NCBI GenBank assembly: GCA_963749825.1
Contig: CAVVOI010000012.1
Location: 1,612,001 to 1,676,000, forward strand
Source: UBA11865 sp963749825
Lineage (GTDB): Bacteria > Chloroflexota > Anaerolineae > Promineifilales > Promineifilaceae
Length of the DNA: 64,000 bases
Reading direction: 5' to 3'
In this document: positions 7,997 to 17,042 of the stretch, piece after piece
Position numbering within the stretch: the first letter of the stretch is position 1
Layout of the letters: every line of letters begins with the position of its first letter
Made by a program: the position numbers and the translations under genes
Notes under the pieces: model-generated
Databases searched by the model: none
Told to the model about the DNA's origin: nothing
What the model saw: the letters and a program-made list of their open reading frames with translations, nothing else

Positions 7997-9118
7997 TTAA
8001 CGACGGCGAAGGAATGCCGGAATCGCCAGATCATTCTGGGCAAAATTAGGCCGCGCCCAGGCACTTTGCCCCGTTGTCTTTTTTGTTGGCGACGGAGGAG
8101 ATGGCTCACTTTGCTTAGCCTGCGTTTCTGGAACTTCCCGACGCTCCACCATATGTTGTCTTAGCTCAGATCGTTCGAAGCCTGTGGCTACGACCGTAAT
8201 CCGGATCTTATTATGCATATTCTCGTCAATAACCGCACCAAAGATGACGTTTGCATCGGGGTGCGTCGTTTCCCGAACGATCGATGCGGAATCATATACT
8301 TCAAATAACGATAGATCGGGCCCTCCCGTTATATTAAATAGGATACCTTTGGCGCCGTCGATGGTGATATCCAATAGATTCGAGCTGATCGCCTGCTCGG
8401 CGGCAATTCGGGCTCTATCCTCACCGGTGCCTTCACCGACAGCCATGAGAGCAGCGCCACCCTCAGCCATAATCGACTTTACATCGGCAAAATCCAGGTT
8501 GATGAGACCAGGCACAGTAATTAATTCGCTGATGCCTTGGATACCCTGGCGCAAAAAGTCGTCGGCCAAGGTGAACGATTCCGTCAGAGTCATGCGCCTG
8601 TCGGTTAATTCCAAGAGGCGATCATTGGGAATGACGATCAGCGTATCGACCTCCTGCCTAAGTTTTTCGATGCCTTCTAGAGCTAATGCTGTACGCCGTG
8701 TGCCCTCAAAGAAAAAAGGTTTTGTCACCACGCCTATGGTCAATGCCCCTTGTTCTCGCGCTTCTCGGGCCACAACAGGGGCGCCACCGGTCCCAGTTCC
8801 GCCCCCCATGCCGGCCGTCACGAATACCATATCAGCGCCTTTAACCACCTCATAGACCTGGTCGATGGATTCGGTGGCGGCCTTTTCACCTACGGCTGGA
8901 TCACCACCAGAGCCTAAGCCCCGAGTGGTACTTTCTCCAATCCGTAGACGATGCGGCGCACTGGATCGAATCAATGCTTGCCCATCGGTGTTCATCGATA
9001 TGAAATCTACTCCTCTCAGGCCCGCGCCGATCATGCGATCGACGGCATTGCTGCCACCTCCCCCAACTCCAATGACTCGGATGACAGCATGGCTGTCTAG
9101 TTCAGGCGTCCTCTGCAT
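7997..9118 (-). CDS. ftsZ: Cell division protein FtsZ
   Basis: A 373-residue tubulin-like GTPase that forms the division ring at the membrane. It has the glycine loop IGVGGGGSNAVDRMI, the signature TAGMGGGTGTGGAP near residue 110, NDRLLELTDRRMTL, and the T7 loop GLINLDFADVKSIM. A linker of about 50 residues rich in Glu, Ser, Pro and Lys is followed by the conserved C-terminal tail LAIPAFLRRR, the docking peptide for membrane tethers. TTGGAG precedes the ATG by about seven bases. Its neighbour is an FtsZ paralog lacking the tail, rather than the usual ftsA/mur genes, so the division cluster is not the textbook one. Confidence 0.95.
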   Translation of the reverse strand: MQRTPELDSHAVIRVIGVGGGGSNAVDRMIGAGLRGVDFISMNTDGQALIRSSAPHRLRIGESTTRGLGSGGDPAVGEKAATESIDQVYEVVKGADMVFVTAGMGGGTGTGGAPVVAREAREQGALTIGVVTKPFFFEGTRRTALALEGIEKLRQEVDTLIVIPNDRLLELTDRRMTLTESFTLADDFLRQGIQGISELITVPGLINLDFADVKSIMAEGGAALMAVGEGTGEDRARIAAEQAISSNLLDITIDGAKGILFNITGGPDLSLFEVYDSASIVRETTHPDANVIFGAVIDENMHNKIRITVVATGFERSELRQHMVERREVPETQAKQSEPSPPSPTKKTTGQSAWARPNFAQNDLAIPAFLRRR

Positions 9119-9519
9119 GACAATACTCCAACAAGAACTAATGGATAAACAATAAGCCTGGATCGTGCGGTCTGGCCTGGGTCAAAACAGCAAATGGCAC
9201 TCACTTAAAAGGAAAGGCCGCAGATCGTCGCTAACAGTATTCAATTATCGATACTACAACATGATATCGACGATACATTACACTAATGGAGTGCTCCTGT
9301 CAATAGTTCCCAAGGCATATATGTGTGACCCTAACTGAAGTCACCTTGACATATAGGGGTTTTCCTTGTAAATTTAGTGCGTATTTACGTTGTAGTACCA
9401 ACAATTGGATACTCAAGGTCGCGCCGATAGCGGGGAGGTTTGCTCCCTAGCTTTTGCATTGTAGCCACGGGGTCCGCCCATAGCTTATTTAGTCATCTTG
9501 AAGCGAGTCGGAGTTTGCG
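9119..9519. other. Divergent intergenic region between ftsZ and the giant TPR gene
   Basis: About 400 bases between two divergent genes. It holds the plus-strand promoter listed at 9346-9374. A weaker minus-strand candidate for ftsZ is TTGACA read at 9303-9298, a 17-base spacer and TAATGT at 9280-9275. I see no RNA gene. Confidence 0.4.
9346..9374 (+). promoter_or_regulatory. Sigma-70-type promoter upstream of the giant TPR gene
   Basis: A perfect TTGACA at 9346-9351, a 17-base spacer and TAAATT at 9369-9374. Transcription from about 9381 would give a leader of about 140 bases to the ATG at 9520. Confidence 0.55.
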
Positions 9520-12500
9520 ATGCCGGACCAACCGATTACCGTTGATAACAAACTCTTCGTCGGCCGAGTAGAAGAACAAAAACAAATTCGCGCCGCTCTT
9601 CAGGAGGTGCTCAATCCGCCTCCAAAAGAGTTGTTGCCGTACGTCGTCTTATTGTACGGCGATGGTGGATCGGGCAAGACAACCTTGGCCAAACGAATCA
9701 GGGACATTGCCCAGCAAGATCCGCTTTTCGCGGGTAAGTTTGAGGTTCTTTGGCTCGACTGGGAAGATGAACGCAAAAAATTTCCCGGTCTGCAGGTCGG
9801 CCGGGATCAGATCAATCCTGATACAGTATTTAAGGTTATACACGCCGCCTCCATTCGCAAAAAATGGGGTCGCCAATTTGCCGCCTACCGTAAGGCAGTT
9901 AAGAAGCGGGAGGAAGCAGGCCGAAAAGTAGCTGCGACAATCACTGCCGAAAACGATTGGGATGAGTTGTCCATCTTGCGCAGTATGAGCGTCGATGCTC
10001 TGGCCAAAATCGTGCGAACACGCATACCCATGATCGGCGATACAGGTGAAGAAATAGTGGAGGCATTTTTGGAAGCCGGCATCAAAGTCGGCGCCGATCA
10101 GGCTGTCAAGCTACACCGGGCAATCGAAAGTCAGTTGAGGGTCCACTTAAAACCCGATCATTTTGATTTCTTCCTAAATCCATACGAGCAGATCGCCCAT
10201 TCTCTGGCTCGAGGTCTCGACCGGGTAACGAAGAACCAAAGACTCCTGGTGGTCCTCGATTCCTACGAAATTGTCGATCGTGATGACATCTGGATCCGAG
10301 CCATAACCAGAGCGGCCGGCCCGCGGGTGATATGGATCATCAGCGGCCGGAACGACCTGGTGGAGAGCCGTCAATTTGGCGCTGAATATTTTAAAGGGTA
10401 CGCAGACGATAGCCCGCGGCGCTTGTTGGCCTACAACATGCTTCCTTTGTCCATCGAGGACATACATACCTATTTTAAATATTGCACGCCAGAGCGTGAA
10501 CTTTCAGATCAAGAAGTCGAAGCCATAAGCCGGGTTACCCGGGGTATTCCCCTGGCGGTTAAAGAAGCGGCAGATATTTGGAAAACAGGCGCATCTCTGG
10601 AAGAAATTGTCGGTGACAGCCACGACTTGTACGGGAGCGGTCAAATCGTCCAGAAAATGACTGACCGTTATCTACAGCATGTTGTAGCCGAGTCAGATAA
10701 GCAAGCGCTTTACGCACTGGCTTTGGCCAGGGGTGATGTCGAAGTTCTAAGAGCGATGCTCCAGCCTAGCGATGACAGCAAATTTGACCTTGAAGAGTTG
10801 CTGAGACGTTTGGAACGCGACTATGCTTCGGTTCACGCCGACAGGGCTCGTCTGCACGATGATCCGGCCGTTTTCTTTAAGGAATTTTTACAGGCTGAGG
10901 TCCGCCGAACCAGTAAGCGGGTCAAAGATCTCAACATGCGGGCCATCGAAGCTCTAAAGGAGCGCTTGGCGAGCCATGAAGCCGAACTACCATTGCTAGA
11001 AAGTCGCTGCCAGGACGATTATTGGACCAAGGCCACCCTGGATCAAACTCATTACTACTTCTGGGTTGACGAGACACAAGCCTGGCACTGGGTCATTCCC
11101 CGGTATGTCGAAGGCATGGCCTACAATCCTGATCTCCAGAAAGGCTTAGTCGAGATCATCGGCGAGTGGCAAGGCTTAAGCGAAAGCAGCGAACGGCTAT
11201 ATAAAGTCCTTAGAGCTACCGAGGATGGACCAGCACTGGTTCGCGTGTTGACTCGCCTTGAAGAACGTGGCTGGCTCGACGGCGAAAATGCCGCGGAACG
11301 GAAAGCGATCTTAAGCCTGCTTAGAGGTAACCAACTTCTCCGCGAGGGTCAATACGACGTTGCTCAAGAATGGTTTGAACAAGTAGAGGCTGGCTTGCCG
11401 ACCGAAGGCAATTTGTTAAGGGTCCAATTAGCCGACGCTTACGAATTATTCGCCCATCGTCTATTGTGGCCCGACGATCGTTATAGTCCAGTTTATAATG
11501 TCAAGGCCGAAAGACTCCTTCAACGAATCTTGGAATGGTTTCCCAAGCGGCACTACGCCTGGTTTTTGCAAGGCGTCAACCTTGGAGCAGGCCAGCAATA
11601 TGATGAGGCTGTTCTAGCCCTGCAACAAGCCATCGAGATCAATCCCCAGCACGCTGCTTCATTTACCGCCTTGGGTAATATCTACAAAGCCCAGAACAAA
11701 CATGAAGAGGCGCAGGAAGCCTTTGATCAGGCCTTAAGAGTTGATCCGGAATCAGCTATGGGCCATGGTGGGATGGGGGAGATTCACCAGGCCATGGGTA
11801 ACTCTCAAGAGGCGATTTCCGCATATGAGCGGGCAATCAAACAAGATGGTCGCTATGTCAATGCGCGCATCGGTCTTGGCCAAATGTACCTGGCCTCAGG
11901 TCGAAGCGATGAGGCGCTCAAAGTTTTACAGGAAGCTGAACAAATGGGGGGTGATCGGGCAAACGTACAGAACGCTCTTGGCGACGCCTACCTGTCGGCC
12001 GGTTTAACCGATCATGCCGTGTCGAGTTTCCAGCGAGCGATCGAGATCGATCCGGAATGTGTAGGAGCCTATTGCGGTATTGGCAGCGCCTATAGAACTC
12101 TACGCAAACCTGAATCAGCATCAACGGCTATTGACAAAGCGATTGAGTTAGATCCCCAGGCCAGCATCGCCTGGGCCGGCAAGGGCGAACTCTATGCTGA
12201 TGCAAAGCAATACGACCAGGCCATCGAGGCTTTTCAACGAGCAATACTTTTGGGAGACACCAGGGCTTCCACTTATGAGAATTTAGCCCAGGCATACCGG
12301 GCAAACGGTCGCTACGCGGATGCATTGGAAGCTCACCAAAATGCGGTAAGCATAGATTCCAGCCAGAAATTTTCATACCAGAATCTGGGCGAAATCCACC
12401 TGGCCCTGGGGAATTTCGACGACGCCTTATCGGCATTCGAACAGGCTGTAATCACCGATAAAGATAGCCCCGGACCCCTGGCAGGTTTGGGTGATGCCCT

Positions 12501-15500
12501 ATACGCATTGAAGGATTATGCTCGTTCTCAAGAAGCATATCAAAGGGCATCAGCAATCGATCCGGATTTCGCTCCTGCTTATTATGGTCTCGGCAATGTC
12601 TTCCGGGCACAGGGTCAGGTAAACAAGGCGCTAACTGCTTATTGGCGGGCCATCGAGCTTGATCCCACCAATCCGGATATCCAGATAGGTCTTGGCGATA
12701 CATATACCCAAGAAAGTCAATATAAGAAAGCCATCGCCACTTACCAGCGGGCGCTTGAGTTGGCTCCAGAAGCAGCCAAAGCGCAGAAAGGCTTGGGCGA
12801 TGTATACCTCGAGCTCAATATGCCTAATGCGGCCAGCGAGGCCTATGAGCGGGCTATCAATATAGATCCTGAATATGCGGCCGCGTACAACGGTCTCGGC
12901 AATACGCTGGTCCAGCTCAGACAATTGCGGCAGGCAATGAGGACTTATCGTGAAGCCATCAAGTACAGGCCGGATGATCCGGTCCCATATATCAGCCTGG
13001 GTCGTTTGTACACCCAACACAATCGATTTGAGGAGGCCGGTTCGGCTATAGATAAAGCCATCCGATTAGATCCTTCCGCGGCCGAAGCGCAGGAAGCCCT
13101 GGGCGATCTAAATCAAGCTCAAGGAAAGAAAGTTGAGGCCATCACCGCCTATCAGCGTGTCCTGGAACTAGATTCGAAGTATGCAGGCGCATTCAATAAG
13201 TTAGGAGACATATACGGGGAATTGGGCCGGACCGGTGAAGCCGTCGATGCCTACCAACAGGCATTGGCCCTTAATTTAAAGGATCCGGTTGCCTATACCG
13301 GATTAGGAACCGTCTACTTGACGCTGGACCAAGCCGAAGAAGCATTGAAAGCTTATCAGCAAGCCATAAAGATCGACCCATATCATCTGAACGCGCACTT
13401 GGGCCTGGGTCGAGCCTATCTGTCCCTGGGAGAAAGCGACAAAGCTCTGGTTGAATATGAGCGGGCTTATGAACTGGACAGCCAGGATGCCGTCGTTCAT
13501 CAAGGGCTAGGCGATGTCTACCAGCAGCTCAACCGCCAAAAAGATGCGGAAAAAGCCTATCACAAAGCGGCCGAACTCAGCCCGGAGTGGGCGCTTCCTC
13601 TCACGAGTTTGGGCCTTTTGTATAATTCAACCGACAGACTCGAAGAGGCGATGTCCAGTTACCAACGTTCCCTGGAGCTGGATTCTGGACAGTCCGGACC
13701 GCACCGCGGTTTGGCTGACGTTTATCGCCGTATGAATCGCCCCCAGGAAGCGTTAGCCGCTTACAGGTTAGCCATCGAATTGAATGCCGGTGATGCCGGC
13801 GCTTATGCAGGTTTGGCCGATATTCAAAGACAACTCGGCTTATATCCTGAAGCAATTGTCGCCTACCAGCAGTCGCTTGAGATACAGAATCAGGACGCCA
13901 ACGTCCATTATGGTTTGGCAGAAGCCTATATGGCAACTGGAGAACTAGACAAAGCAGAGCAGGCTTACCAGAAAGCCCTATCCCTTAAGCCAAATTGGCC
14001 CTTGGCATTGGCCGGACTGGGGGCCGTTTACACTAAGATTGGACGATCCGAAGATGCTGTCCGTGCTTTCGAACGGGCCATTGAGATTAATCCATCAGTT
14101 AAATTTTCCCGCCGGCAGTTAGCCGATCAATACCGGAAACTACGTCGGAATGATGCGGCACTGTTGCAATACCAACAAGCCATCAAAGACGATCCCGATG
14201 ATGGCTTAGCCTATCAAGGCCTGGGCGATGTATACGCTGCTTTAGGACGGTATGATGAGTCTGAAGAAGCTTACCGGACCGCCGTAGAAAAAGCGCCCGA
14301 TCAAGCAGCGCCGCGCCGCGGATTAGGCGATATTTTCCTGGCTACAGGACGGCAGGAGGAAGCCCATTCTGCTTTCGAGGCAGCGACTAGCCGTAATAGC
14401 AGCGATCCAAACGCTTTTCGTGGCCTAGGAGATTCCTTTGCCGCTGCCGGTCGTTACCAGGAAGCGCTCGAGGCCTATCACCAAGCCCTGGCTATCGAAC
14501 CGGCGATGGCTGCCGCCTATCGGGGCATGGGTAAAGTTTACCAGGCTCTAGGCCAACCGGCCGAGGCGCAACTCAATTATGAGAAGGCCTTGGACGCGGA
14601 TCCGGCATCGGTATCCCTTACTGACCTCGGTGACCTTTATGCGGCCTTAGGAAGATCAGACGGCGCCATCAATGTCTTCCAACAAGTCTTGGCAGAAGAT
14701 CCTAACAATGTGGAGGCCTTAAACGGATTAGGAGATATATATTTCGCTCAAAACAATCAACAAGATGCCCGAGAGATGTATAGGCGAGCTTTAGAAGCGT
14801 ATCCCCCCCGCCCCCGTTCCTATGTAGGCACCGGCTTAGTAGAAGCGGCTATGGGCAATCTACGGCGGTCATTAGCCGCTTTTTGGCAAGCCTTAAATCT
14901 GGAACCGGACAATGTGGCCGCATTAAAAGGCGCGGGCCAGGCCTGCGCCGAACAGGGTAGTCACGAGCGCGCCTTAAAAGCATTTAAGAAAGCTGTGACC
15001 TTAGCGCCAGATGATCCAGTCGCCCATGAAGGTCTGGCAAATGCGCAATTGGCGCTGGGACATTTTTCAGAGGCGGAATCATCTTACCGTAAGGCTCTGG
15101 AGTTCGATAACCAGAACGCCTCTGTATATAGCAACCTCGGCCGGGCCCTGACTCATCGAAACCAACCCGAGGCGGCCATTGAAGCATTTGAACGAGCCAT
15201 TGAACTCGACCCAGCGCAAGCCACCGCTCATTATGGTCATGCCCGCGCTTTGGCCGAACTTGGTCGTAATCAAGAAGCTGCCGCTGGATTCCGCCGCACC
15301 CTTGAGCTCGATCCAGAAAATCGTTTAGCTTACTTCAGGTTGGGAAAAGCTTTCCTGACATTAGGCCAGTATGACCAGGCGACTGAAGCGCTACAACAAG
15401 CGCAAGCCCTGGGTCTAGATTCGGCCGATCTGCACATCTGCCTGGGAAGAGCCAGCAGCGAAGCCGGCCTATACAAAGAAGCGAATGCGGCCTACCTCCA

Positions 15501-17028
15501 GGCTTTGGAATTACAACCCGAGCAGGCCGAAGCTTACACCGGTATCGGCGACATATATTATGCTCAAGGTCATGTTGATGAAGCGCTGGATTCTTACCGG
15601 CAAGCCCTCCGCCTGGATCCAAATAATGCTGCCGCCTATTATCGGGTTGGCAATATTCAACAGGCCAAAGGTCGAAGTGATGAAGCGCTGCGAGCCTACC
15701 AATATGCTCTTGAGCGCCAGGAAGATTATACCGAACCGTATCATGGCGCAGCCAAAGTCTATCAAGAGATGGGCCGGTCGAACGACGCTATCACAGCTTA
15801 TCGCCATGCGATCAACGTAAATCCAAATGATCCGGCCGCTCATCAACAATTGGGGCAGCTTTATTTAAAGACTGGTCGGAGTGAAGAAGCGCTAGACTCT
15901 TTTGAACGGGCGCAGAAGTTGGCGCCGCAAGATTCGGTTACCTACAGTGGCTTGGGAACAGCTTACCTGTCCAGAGGTCAAATCGATCAAGGATTAGAAT
16001 TCCTCCAGCAAGCCCTGGAACTAGACCCGCAAAATGGCGAAGCCCTGGCCGGAATTGGCGATGCATATGTCAAACTCGGCCGCGATCAGGAAGCCCTGTC
16101 AGCATACGAAAAAGCATTACGCCTGGTGCCAGACCATGCAGCTGTTTATACGGGTCTGGGCACAGTTAACCTTCGCCTGGGAAAAATCGATGGCGCTCTA
16201 GGGGCTTATAAAGAAGCGATCAACCTTGATCCGAAGGATCCAGCCCCTCGTTCTGGGCTCGGCGACGTATTTACCCGGCAAGGGCGTATTGACGAAGCAA
16301 TTAGCGCCTACCAGCGAGCATTAAAGATTAACGCCAGTTACGCGCCACCATATATTGGCCTGGGCAATATCTATCGTGGGTTAAAGCGTCCCTTTGAAGC
16401 TCTCAGCGCTTTTGAACGAGCCGTTCGCCTGAAAAGCCAGGAACCAGCCGCATACCGCGGTTTGGGCGACGTTCAAACCGATCTCGGCCGGGGAGACGAT
16501 GCCATCGAAAACTATAAAGAAGCATTGCGACTCGATCCAAGCGAACCGGCCACATATATCGGTCTAGGGAATGCCCATCGAGATAACGATTCCTGGCAAG
16601 AAGCACTGGCTGCCTTTGAAAAAGCGGTTCAGCTGGATCCTCAAAATTCAACGGCCTTCGCCAATTTGGCTGATGCCTATAATGCGACGGACCAGAGCGA
16701 GGAAGCGCTATCGACCTACAGGCGAGCGATCGAGTTAAACCCCGACGATGCACTTTCGCGCGGGTCCCTGGCAGGACTATATAGACGGCTAGGACGTCAA
16801 CGCGACTACGAGAATGAGATCAGGGTGGCTCGAGAACTCATAGCCGGTGAGAGTGAGTACAATCAAGCCTGTGTAGAAGCCATCGCCGGCAATGCGGATC
16901 GAGCGATCGATCTCCTGAGAATTGCCCTGGAAAAACACCAGGTTCAATTGGATTGGGTACGTCGTGATCCGGATCTTGAAGCCATTCGAAACGATCCTAG
17001 ATTTAGAGAGCTAGTCGGCAGCGTCTGA
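9520..17028 (+). CDS. Giant STAND-like ATPase with about 51 tetratricopeptide repeats
   Basis: A single intact reading frame of 2502 residues. Residues 1-45 (LFVGRVEEQKQIRAAL) and the Walker A GDGGSGKT at 47-54 open a P-loop NTPase domain. Walker B LLVVLD ends at Asp247, and VIWIISGRNDL follows as a sensor-like strand. This order resembles STAND ATPases. A helical stretch follows to about residue 675. Then some 51 tandem 34-residue TPRs run to about residue 2405, with the consensus A-x-x-x-LG-x-x-Y and A-x-x-x-Y-x-x-A-I-x-L-D-P. The C-terminal 70 residues (YNQACVEAIAGNADRAIDLL, then DWVRRDPDLEAIRNDPRF) are the usual closing module of TPR ATPases. No signal peptide or membrane segment is seen. 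Such an array would form a superhelix for binding a protein partner, but the partner and function are unknown. SD-like CGGAG precedes the ATG. Confidence 0.85.
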   Translation: MPDQPITVDNKLFVGRVEEQKQIRAALQEVLNPPPKELLPYVVLLYGDGGSGKTTLAKRIRDIAQQDPLFAGKFEVLWLDWEDERKKFPGLQVGRDQINPDTVFKVIHAASIRKKWGRQFAAYRKAVKKREEAGRKVAATITAENDWDELSILRSMSVDALAKIVRTRIPMIGDTGEEIVEAFLEAGIKVGADQAVKLHRAIESQLRVHLKPDHFDFFLNPYEQIAHSLARGLDRVTKNQRLLVVLDSYEIVDRDDIWIRAITRAAGPRVIWIISGRNDLVESRQFGAEYFKGYADDSPRRLLAYNMLPLSIEDIHTYFKYCTPERELSDQEVEAISRVTRGIPLAVKEAADIWKTGASLEEIVGDSHDLYGSGQIVQKMTDRYLQHVVAESDKQALYALALARGDVEVLRAMLQPSDDSKFDLEELLRRLERDYASVHADRARLHDDPAVFFKEFLQAEVRRTSKRVKDLNMRAIEALKERLASHEAELPLLESRCQDDYWTKATLDQTHYYFWVDETQAWHWVIPRYVEGMAYNPDLQKGLVEIIGEWQGLSESSERLYKVLRATEDGPALVRVLTRLEERGWLDGENAAERKAILSLLRGNQLLREGQYDVAQEWFEQVEAGLPTEGNLLRVQLADAYELFAHRLLWPDDRYSPVYNVKAERLLQRILEWFPKRHYAWFLQGVNLGAGQQYDEAVLALQQAIEINPQHAASFTALGNIYKAQNKHEEAQEAFDQALRVDPESAMGHGGMGEIHQAMGNSQEAISAYERAIKQDGRYVNARIGLGQMYLASGRSDEALKVLQEAEQMGGDRANVQNALGDAYLSAGLTDHAVSSFQRAIEIDPECVGAYCGIGSAYRTLRKPESASTAIDKAIELDPQASIAWAGKGELYADAKQYDQAIEAFQRAILLGDTRASTYENLAQAYRANGRYADALEAHQNAVSIDSSQKFSYQNLGEIHLALGNFDDALSAFEQAVITDKDSPGPLAGLGDALYALKDYARSQEAYQRASAIDPDFAPAYYGLGNVFRAQGQVNKALTAYWRAIELDPTNPDIQIGLGDTYTQESQYKKAIATYQRALELAPEAAKAQKGLGDVYLELNMPNAASEAYERAINIDPEYAAAYNGLGNTLVQLRQLRQAMRTYREAIKYRPDDPVPYISLGRLYTQHNRFEEAGSAIDKAIRLDPSAAEAQEALGDLNQAQGKKVEAITAYQRVLELDSKYAGAFNKLGDIYGELGRTGEAVDAYQQALALNLKDPVAYTGLGTVYLTLDQAEEALKAYQQAIKIDPYHLNAHLGLGRAYLSLGESDKALVEYERAYELDSQDAVVHQGLGDVYQQLNRQKDAEKAYHKAAELSPEWALPLTSLGLLYNSTDRLEEAMSSYQRSLELDSGQSGPHRGLADVYRRMNRPQEALAAYRLAIELNAGDAGAYAGLADIQRQLGLYPEAIVAYQQSLEIQNQDANVHYGLAEAYMATGELDKAEQAYQKALSLKPNWPLALAGLGAVYTKIGRSEDAVRAFERAIEINPSVKFSRRQLADQYRKLRRNDAALLQYQQAIKDDPDDGLAYQGLGDVYAALGRYDESEEAYRTAVEKAPDQAAPRRGLGDIFLATGRQEEAHSAFEAATSRNSSDPNAFRGLGDSFAAAGRYQEALEAYHQALAIEPAMAAAYRGMGKVYQALGQPAEAQLNYEKALDADPASVSLTDLGDLYAALGRSDGAINVFQQVLAEDPNNVEALNGLGDIYFAQNNQQDAREMYRRALEAYPPRPRSYVGTGLVEAAMGNLRRSLAAFWQALNLEPDNVAALKGAGQACAEQGSHERALKAFKKAVTLAPDDPVAHEGLANAQLALGHFSEAESSYRKALEFDNQNASVYSNLGRALTHRNQPEAAIEAFERAIELDPAQATAHYGHARALAELGRNQEAAAGFRRTLELDPENRLAYFRLGKAFLTLGQYDQATEALQQAQALGLDSADLHICLGRASSEAGLYKEANAAYLQALELQPEQAEAYTGIGDIYYAQGHVDEALDSYRQALRLDPNNAAAYYRVGNIQQAKGRSDEALRAYQYALERQEDYTEPYHGAAKVYQEMGRSNDAITAYRHAINVNPNDPAAHQQLGQLYLKTGRSEEALDSFERAQKLAPQDSVTYSGLGTAYLSRGQIDQGLEFLQQALELDPQNGEALAGIGDAYVKLGRDQEALSAYEKALRLVPDHAAVYTGLGTVNLRLGKIDGALGAYKEAINLDPKDPAPRSGLGDVFTRQGRIDEAISAYQRALKINASYAPPYIGLGNIYRGLKRPFEALSAFERAVRLKSQEPAAYRGLGDVQTDLGRGDDAIENYKEALRLDPSEPATYIGLGNAHRDNDSWQEALAAFEKAVQLDPQNSTAFANLADAYNATDQSEEALSTYRRAIELNPDDALSRGSLAGLYRRLGRQRDYENEIRVARELIAGESEYNQACVEAIAGNADRAIDLLRIALEKHQVQLDWVRRDPDLEAIRNDPRFRELVGSV

Positions 17029-17042
17029 GCCCACAAGCGCAC

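Noticed and set aside
8184..8855. 223-residue open frame on the plus strand across ftsZ
   Set aside because: It is antisense to the conserved GTPase core of ftsZ and has the Ser/Pro/Ala composition of a shadow frame. It has no ribosome site.
9520..17028. Treating the TPR-coding region as a DNA tandem-repeat array or CRISPR
   Set aside because: The 102-base periodicity comes from the 34-residue protein repeat; nucleotide identity between units is low and there are no spacers.
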